Below are positions 29,188-34,331 of a stretch of DNA of 34,331 bases, in pieces (positions within the stretch are counted from its first letter, which is position 1; each line of letters starts with the position of its first letter). Under the pieces are notes generated by a model, which was not told the DNA's origin, ran no database searches, and saw only the letters and a list, made by a program, of their open reading frames with translations. The DNA comes from Gracilaria caudata (taxonomy: Eukaryota; Rhodophyta; Florideophyceae; Gracilariales; Gracilariaceae). The translations under genes were made by a program, and so were the position numbers. The stretch lies in contig JASCIV010000178.1 in the NCBI GenBank assembly GCA_030374735.1, forward strand, positions 1 to 34,331, in the 5' to 3' direction.

Positions 29188-29669
29188 TTGCTACTTGCAC
29201 AAACTATTTCGACTGTTCTCAATGAGTTTCAGGACACCTATTTTTTACGTTGCACAGATGGACGACTTGTACGCGCTTCAGAATACAATGACTGCATTCT
29301 AAGCCCAAGGATGCTAGTAAATCTTCCTAGTATTGAATTCATTTCCCAGTTTCGAAGATTGAGAAGTCAACCGAGGGTCACCCCTGGAGAAGAGCAGCAG
29401 CTTTTCGATGGTCCTTCTCTTCGTAGTCTTCTCACTTGAAACCCAGATTCTTGTTTGTTATTCCAGACATAATTGGTTCTATGCTTTCGGATGTTCATAG
29501 CAGTGAAGATGGTACCGAACTACAAGAAAAGTATATTCCAATTGCTTTGATACTGTTCTACACATTTCCCTCAGAAACAGAAAAGGGATGTGGAGATGAT
29601 ACCTACTCGAATTCTTTCCGGTTTCATAAGACAATTGTTCAAATATCCCCTGCTCCGAAGCAGAAATAA
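29188..29669 (+). pseudogene. Helitron pre-helicase region
   Basis: Two consecutive frames. The first (29188-29439) has NEFQDTYFLRCTDG, EYNDCILSPRMLVNLPSIEF and ISQFRR, corresponding to the Y-x-x-R-P...L...EF segment before the helicase. The second (29436-29669) has KPRFLFVIPDIIG and EKYIPIALILFYTFPSE, corresponding to the YC-x-x-L-ILF-PW/F segment. The frame shift between them, and no continuation beyond 29669, show decay. Confidence 0.65.
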
Positions 29670-30559
29670 TTTTTGAAAATATGGCAGTGCAAAAGGACAG
29701 CAGATGGCGCTAGTGGATGATACACGGAACTCAATTTGAGTGTAAACGGAACGGTGATTATCTTCATTTCCGCCCTAATTTCAAGGTGTCCATTTGGAAG
29801 TTACTCCGATAGCGAGTGGGATGCCACTGGAGGGTCATAGAGACACTTTGCACTCCATCTGAGATCCATTCGAACTTCTTCGAAAGCGCGCACACTCCGC
29901 GCGCACTCCGCGCAACATCCAAAAAATGAAAAAAGTTGTAATTTCGAGTGAAAAGGGTGTCCATTGGAGGACGCTTGGCGAGCACCGTGAACGCATATGG
30001 ATGTCGAAGAGAGCAAAAAATGCACTCCAGTTGCATTCCGCGAAATGCAAAAATTTATTCTAGGGTTCCAATGGAACACTTGAGAACATGAAAGAGTATT
30101 GTAACTCTAAACGGAACTCAATGGCCAACCAAGAGACCCAGCGTGAGCTTTTGCAGTTCTGTAATGTGAATGACGACGAAAGCAATACTAACTCCCAACA
30201 TTTCTTCAAGAACCGAAACTTATGGTACATAAGACTTGAATGCCACTAGGAATCAGCAACCTGGAGTTTAGAGTGTTCTTAGAGCTTTGGAAGGCTTTCA
30301 TTTAAACTGGAAGGTTTCGAACGTTAGACGCGCAACTCTGAAGCTCCTGATTTAGCCGTTGAACCTCTTCTCCTGGACAAGATCCGAAAATAATGGTCAC
30401 CCCATATGTTGCTACTTGAATACTCTGATTATTGGACTAGTAAAGTTCTTGTATGAAAGAAGAATTGACTAGATTGTGTGCGAAAAAAAGGACTGTCTCA
30501 GATCTACCTCCGGATATGAAAGGACCCCATATCGAGAATTTTAAATTCAATTACACTAT
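29670..30559 (+). other. Decayed interior of the Helitron
   Basis: No continuous frame. Short motifs with the core CCA-TGGA recur (about 29789, 29960, 30064), and GCGCACTCCGC is repeated at about 29885-29910. Probably eroded Helitron sequence. Confidence 0.35.
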
Positions 30560-31032
30560 CGAAGCACAGTGCCCCTTGTAAACGAGGAGATCGAAGGCGC
30601 AATGTGTAGAAACATGGAACAGCATCATTCTCTGCAGAACATTCTCAAAACGGCACCTCAAGAATATCAAGGTTTCCCTCTGCCCAAAAGATCTGTCGTG
30701 ACTTCAATATGAGCCAATAGCAGGCGCAAGCTTTCATGAAGGTTACCAGTGATTTTTTTCTTCGTTGTCTTGATTACTGCAAATCTTTGAATATATTTGG
30801 AGCTCCATCACGTTCACATTTCGAGATATATCTTGGCGGTGAGGGAGGGACTGCAAATACAAGGGTGATTGCTGCTATTCGAGAGTTCGCTTTAAAGTGG
30901 AATCGGGCTACTTTGTCCAACTTTGTGCCCTAACTGGAATTTTTCCATTAATAATTCGTGCTACAGTTGTTGATTTGATTCTTCGACTTTACCCGAATCG
31001 TGCATATAATCGTGTGGGGAAAACCGTTGGGT
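30560..31032 (+). pseudogene. Helitron/PIF1 helicase, motif I region
   Basis: Frame 1 (30560-30709): VPLVNEEIEGAM, LQNILKTAPQEYQGFPLPKR, stop TGA at 30710. Frame 2: RDFNMSQ, stop TAG at 30718 (a Gln codon in the expected motif), then QAQAFMKV, SHFEIYLGGEGGTANTRVI (30817-30873) and AAIREFALKWNR, ending at a stop after NFVP. Frame 3 (from about 30927): LTGIFPLIIRATVVDLILRL to NRVGKTVG. The Walker A loop, normally GGEGGTGK[ST]R, reads GGEGGTANTR, so the catalytic lysine is lost. Order, spacing and wording fit Helitron-type PIF1 helicases well. Confidence 0.8.
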
Positions 31033-31607
31033 GAATTTTGGGAGAAGAACATGTAGTACAATACCAGAAAACAGGAAAGCACAAAGGGAAGTCCGAATCC
31101 CTCCTCTGCAGGATGGCAGGACAGCGGCAAGAGCTCTCGAAAACGCAAAGAAACGTGGGCGTAGTTCCACATGAGTATTCAGGATATGCCCACGAGTTGA
31201 CATAACGGTAGGTAACGGACCCAAGAAGGTAGATCAGTAATTGTGGTACGCGGCGACGTGGCGCGATTGTGACACGGAGAGTCCGGTGGCGGACACGGAG
31301 AAAAAGGAGAAAACCAAAGTTGGGAACCAAAGATCAGAACCAAAGGGGAAATAATGGTACTCAGACCAGAGATGACGGTGCTCAAACCGGAGTGGGAATC
31401 AACGCAATACAGGGGTCGCTGAATGACCAGTGTGTCTAGTAGAAAAACAACAGAAAAACAAAAGAAGAATATGAACCAACGACAGTTGTGCCGCTCAAGG
31501 CTTTTCCTAGACGAATTAGGTTGGGACAACTACACTTTTGCCAAAGAGACTTACTCTACGAAGAGCCGGAGTCTTCCCTTAGTCGCTTATAGTCAAAGCC
31601 TCATGCG

Positions 31608-31672
31608 GGTTACATTTACTGAGGTGTCGCGATGGTGCCGGCACCATCGCCTAAGTACTACTCAGTGCAGTA
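31608..31672. repeat. Palindrome-cored repeat, copy 1
   Basis: GGGTTACATTTACT leads to a perfect 22-bp palindrome at 31629-31650 (GCGATGGTGCC and its complement), followed by TAAGTA. Confidence 0.8.
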
Positions 31673-32817
31673 CCCAAAGGGTTACTTAAATTATCAAGAT
31701 AAATATCAAAGCTGCACCTCACTGTGCACCTCTCAGCCATGGGCCATCACAGCATTCCTGGAAGTCCCAGTGAATGTTTCTAGAAATGGCTAAAGTATTC
31801 CACCGCCGTGGCCATATATCCATCTGTCCACATATGCCAAAGTCGACGTCCTGGATACCACGTCATCCTACTAATCATAGCTTCAAACTTCCTCACGAGG
31901 ATCCGATACTCGACTTGAGAAAACCAACCCGACACAGGGAGACCCGCAGGGTTTGCTCAACAGAGCAAATATACCGAACCGCCAATTGTGGACGAAACTT
32001 TGATGTTAGATAAAAAGTTCTTGTTGCACTACAACTTTCCTGAAATTCTCTCAAAGAAAAAGAGACTCCATTTGGTGGTACCACGATGCGCTTATGCCTC
32101 GACTTGTGTCAGATACCCCCACTTGCAGATGACGCTGTCAATATCAATGCTTCATTTTCCAAGCGTTCACATTTGTTAGACAAATGTGGAAACTCGTCTA
32201 CCACGTTGTCGCAGTAAAGGAAAGAATGCGACATGCAGAGGATCCGTCATGTGCTGATTGTCTTTTGTGGTGCAAATCCCGGTGAAGGGAAATACATCCA
32301 AGGTGTTCGAAGCCTTGCCCTCTTGCGAGGTAGACTCAGAAGAGTAGCCCTCGGTATACGGATGATGCGGGTGTAAAACCGCCCGTACTTCGGAAATACC
32401 ACGGACGTGGGTTCGTCCTGAGACGAGGTATAGGCAGTTGATGCAGAAGGTGAGGAGTCCGGAGATCTGAAAAGTGTGAGACATGGGGTCTCGGAAGAGC
32501 AAAAGGGAGGAAAGGGGGGGAAAAGGGAGAGGGAAACTCGGAGGCGGGACGTGGGAAAAACGGCAACAGACCCGACGGAGGGTGGCGGTGTGTACTAAGC
32601 CCACGTGGCAAATATTTACGCAGAAACGAAGCACTGCCAGACTCCGGTTCTGCAGAAACCTGCAAGATATAATATTCCGAGACACGGAGCTGTAGATGGT
32701 GCGTATATCTGAAAGATACCCCTTGGATGATACAAACAAAACCGTACGAGGTGACCCTCCGAGAAGATTTATGCATGTTGCGAAGGCGAATAATATCAGA
32801 ACCTGAAACCGGAGTAC

Positions 32818-32878
32818 CGGGTTACCTTTACTTGGTGCTGATGATGGTCATGGTGCCATCATCTATTTAGGACAGTAT
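32818..32878. repeat. Palindrome-cored repeat, copy 2
   Basis: GGGTTACCTTTACT leads to GATGATGG and CCATCATC around an 8-base centre, then CTATTTAGG. Same layout and orientation as copy 1, 1.2 kb away. Two simple palindromes follow: CCGCCATGGCGG at 32944-32955 and CACGTGTACACGTG at 33010-33023. Confidence 0.7.
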
Positions 32879-33089
32879 TCTCTAACGCTGGTTCAGCGAG
32901 ACCGGCCAAGGTAGTTTCATACACGTGGAGTACTTGTACGGGCCCGCCATGGCGGCCACTAGTTACTACTATCTATTCTAGATCTTTCTGTACACCGAAC
33001 CAACCATCACACGTGTACACGTGATCACTGCCAACCAGTCATGACATCAACACCTGCCACCACATAACCCGTCAGGGTGTCACCGTCTG

Positions 33090-33579
33090 CCACGTTAGAA
33101 ATTCCTCTAAAAGGGCCAATTCTCATTCAAACATTCCAGTATGAAAAAATCCGTAACGCAGAGGGTATGAGTGCCACAATTCGCAAAGTAGCGGAAAGTT
33201 CATTGCACTACACCTTTGCAGAATAAAGATTGACAAAGGTACTCAGAAGGACCGTGCGTTTCTTATTTCTCGTGTTCTTTCCCGAACAGAACGAGATGAG
33301 CTTCTAAAGGCGAAAATCGGGGGGAAAATTCCATTCATTTTTCGCAGTAATGAACTTGGATTGGCGCCGGCGCTTCAATGGCTTGAGCTCAAAAATACAA
33401 ACCAATTTCATGGCATCAAACCAATTCAAATTGTGGAAAACGTGACTGTCGATGATGGAGTGCTGCTCCGTGAAGATAAAATGAAGTCAATGTTTTTTCG
33501 AAATGATATGCAGACAAGTGGATTACAAATTCTGCCACAGTTGTTCCCGAACACGCCAGTACTATTTTCGTACATATGA
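33090..33579 (+). pseudogene. Helitron/PIF1 helicase, C-terminal region
   Basis: First frame (about 33090-33225): LEIPLKGPILIQTFQYEKIRN, cut here after 20 residues as LEIPLKGPILIQTFQYEKIR, then MSATIRKVAESS. Second frame (to 33579): KGTQKDRAFLISRVLSRTER, KIPFIFRSNELGLAPA, MQTSGLQILPQLFPNTPV. These correspond to the R-x-G-x-x-T-x-x-D segment, the IP-I-R-NEL segment and the GL--LPL-P-MPV segment of PIF1-type helicases. The frame change near 33215 and the stop at 33577 show decay; the final motif of the family is missing. Confidence 0.7.
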
Positions 33580-33982
33580 TGGACCAAATAACGCACAAAG
33601 ATATATATCTTTATCAAGGGTAGCGAAATTGCTCGCAGACAGACGTAGCACGACCAAGCGTCTGTAGCTTCGGTCCCGTGGGTGCTGATTCTCTCTTCTA
33701 GTTCTGTCTCCCGGTCAACCACATCACTCTACTTGTGGTGTTCTGAACCCTACCCCGAGATATCTCTGGAAATCTTAAGACTACTGGGATATCCATCCTG
33801 TTCGTAAATTATGAGTACTCTGTATCTTCATAACTTTTCCATACATGAGATTCTTGTTCCACAACAAGTGTCACATTCCAAAATGATAATTCACATTCAA
33901 CACTCCCCCATTATTGCGACTGGGATGTCAAAAGAACAATGAAAAAGATGTGCCTTACTCTTCTTCCAGCTTTGCGATTCCA
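33580..33982. other. Gene-free stretch
   Basis: No frame or repeat of note between the Helitron relic and the terminal open frame. Confidence 0.4.
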
Positions 33983-34331
33983 ATGTTTCTCAAATTGTCA
34001 ACATCATATACAAAACGGCCTTCCAATACCATTGTTTTCAATATTCCACTAGTTTCACCGGACAATGGTTTCGTTAACGGTTCCGCACGGTTTTCTGTGC
34101 CTGGTACCCGATCAAGTTACTACAAGCGCTGGAAACGAACTGATGACATTCGGATGTGGAATGTATACAAAGTGCTTGATCGCTTCGTTAAACGACGGAG
34201 TCGCGCCAAGAAGAGACAGCTGTTGGAAGAGTTCCTCAACGCTGACGAGGATGAAACAGCATCACAAACAGTGAACCGAATCAACTCGGTAATGAAGTTA
34301 CGATCGCAGCGTAGTGCTCGGGCGTTGGAGC
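33983..34331 (+). CDS. Unidentified open frame running off the window end
   Basis: From ATG 33983 the frame is open to the last base (116 codons), and it is also open some way upstream of that ATG. The residues become Arg/Lys-rich and helical: SSYYKRWKRTDDIRMWNVYK, LDRFVKRRSRAKKRQLLEEF, DEDETASQTVNRINSVMKL. It resembles a nucleic-acid-binding or coiled segment but matches no family I can name. It could be the start of a real gene or another transposon piece. Confidence 0.4.
   Translation, partial: MFLKLSTSYTKRPSNTIVFNIPLVSPDNGFVNGSARFSVPGTRSSYYKRWKRTDDIRMWNVYKVLDRFVKRRSRAKKRQLLEEFLNADEDETASQTVNRINSVMKLRSQRSARALE

Larger units (their letters stand above)
31036..33070. other. Non-helicase segment interrupting the Helitron helicase
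   Basis: Helicase homology stops after GKTVG (about 31032) and resumes at about 33070-33090. Only some 60-70 residues are expected between those motifs, so most of these 2 kb is probably inserted DNA. It is purine-rich on the plus strand in two blocks (31040-31480 and 32450-32560), and carries two related palindrome-cored repeats and two further palindromes. No open frame is recognisable. Element type undetermined. Confidence 0.5.
29188..33579 (+). mobile_element. Decayed Helitron-type transposon (PIF1-family helicase relic) containing about 2 kb of unrelated DNA
   Basis: Pieces of one Helitron-type Rep/helicase protein appear in the right order on the plus strand: pre-helicase motifs (29188-29669), the linker and helicase motif I (30560-31032), and the C-terminal helicase motifs (about 33090-33579). 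They are split by stops, frame changes and about 2 kb of non-helicase DNA (31036-33070). The rolling-circle endonuclease domain and the characteristic ends (5' TC, 3' hairpin-CTRR) were not found. Confidence 0.75.

Noticed and set aside
31179..31529. Overlapping minus-strand frames rich in Phe, Leu, Pro and Ser
   Set aside because: They come from a purine-rich plus strand, switch frame, and show no domain.

Overview
This window is eukaryotic nuclear DNA, most likely from a red alga. The strongest lineage marker is a gene at 13954-15018 (minus) for a phycoerythrin gamma subunit, the nuclear-encoded bilin-binding linker of red algal phycobilisomes, with a plastid-targeting N-terminus and the family's two internal repeats. 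Intron-poor genes, TATA boxes of the form CTATATAA and many decayed transposons fit a unicellular red alga of the Porphyridium type, but the species cannot be named from the sequence.

Layout. 1-890: 3' part of the RNA polymerase I largest-subunit gene, ending before the conserved C-terminus. About 2235-2540: a frame-shifted scrap resembling the Ty1/copia integrase end. 3078-5504 (minus): an uninterrupted Mutator-like (MULE) transposase with catalytic DDE residues and a SWIM zinc finger, flanked on each side by a different pair of diverged direct repeats. 5972-6573: short tandem and dispersed repeats. 7532-8137 and 9158-10741 (both minus): two paralogues of an unrecognised family with Tudor/Agenet-like blocks and proline-rich linkers. 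A small TATA-driven gene with one intron (8601-9017, plus) lies between them. 12387-12992 (plus): a TATA-driven secreted protein with six cysteines. 13202-13812 (minus): a gene broken by a frameshift at or near an A8 run. 13954-15018 (minus): phycoerythrin gamma.

15658-22660 is a locus of duplication and decay. Gene A (four-helix membrane protein with a secreted domain) and gene B (single-pass membrane protein) are both intact on the minus strand. A 3' pseudogene copy of A lies between them, and degenerate pieces of A and then B follow gene B in the same order. A foldback element with perfect 32-bp arms sits in the duplicated spacer. 23154-23768 is a Sel1/TPR-like repeat protein, and 25573-25971 a small secreted protein with a basic tail and its own TATA box. 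A visibly AT-rich gene-free island covers about 26480-27990.

29188-33579 is a decayed Helitron-type (PIF1-family helicase) transposon with a destroyed Walker A motif. About 2 kb within its helicase is unrelated DNA carrying palindromic repeats. The window ends inside an unidentified open frame.

The genes do not form an operon-like system. The window reads as a transposon-rich stretch around a few lineage-specific membrane or secreted proteins and one photosynthetic antenna gene. I found no rRNA, tRNA or CRISPR array.
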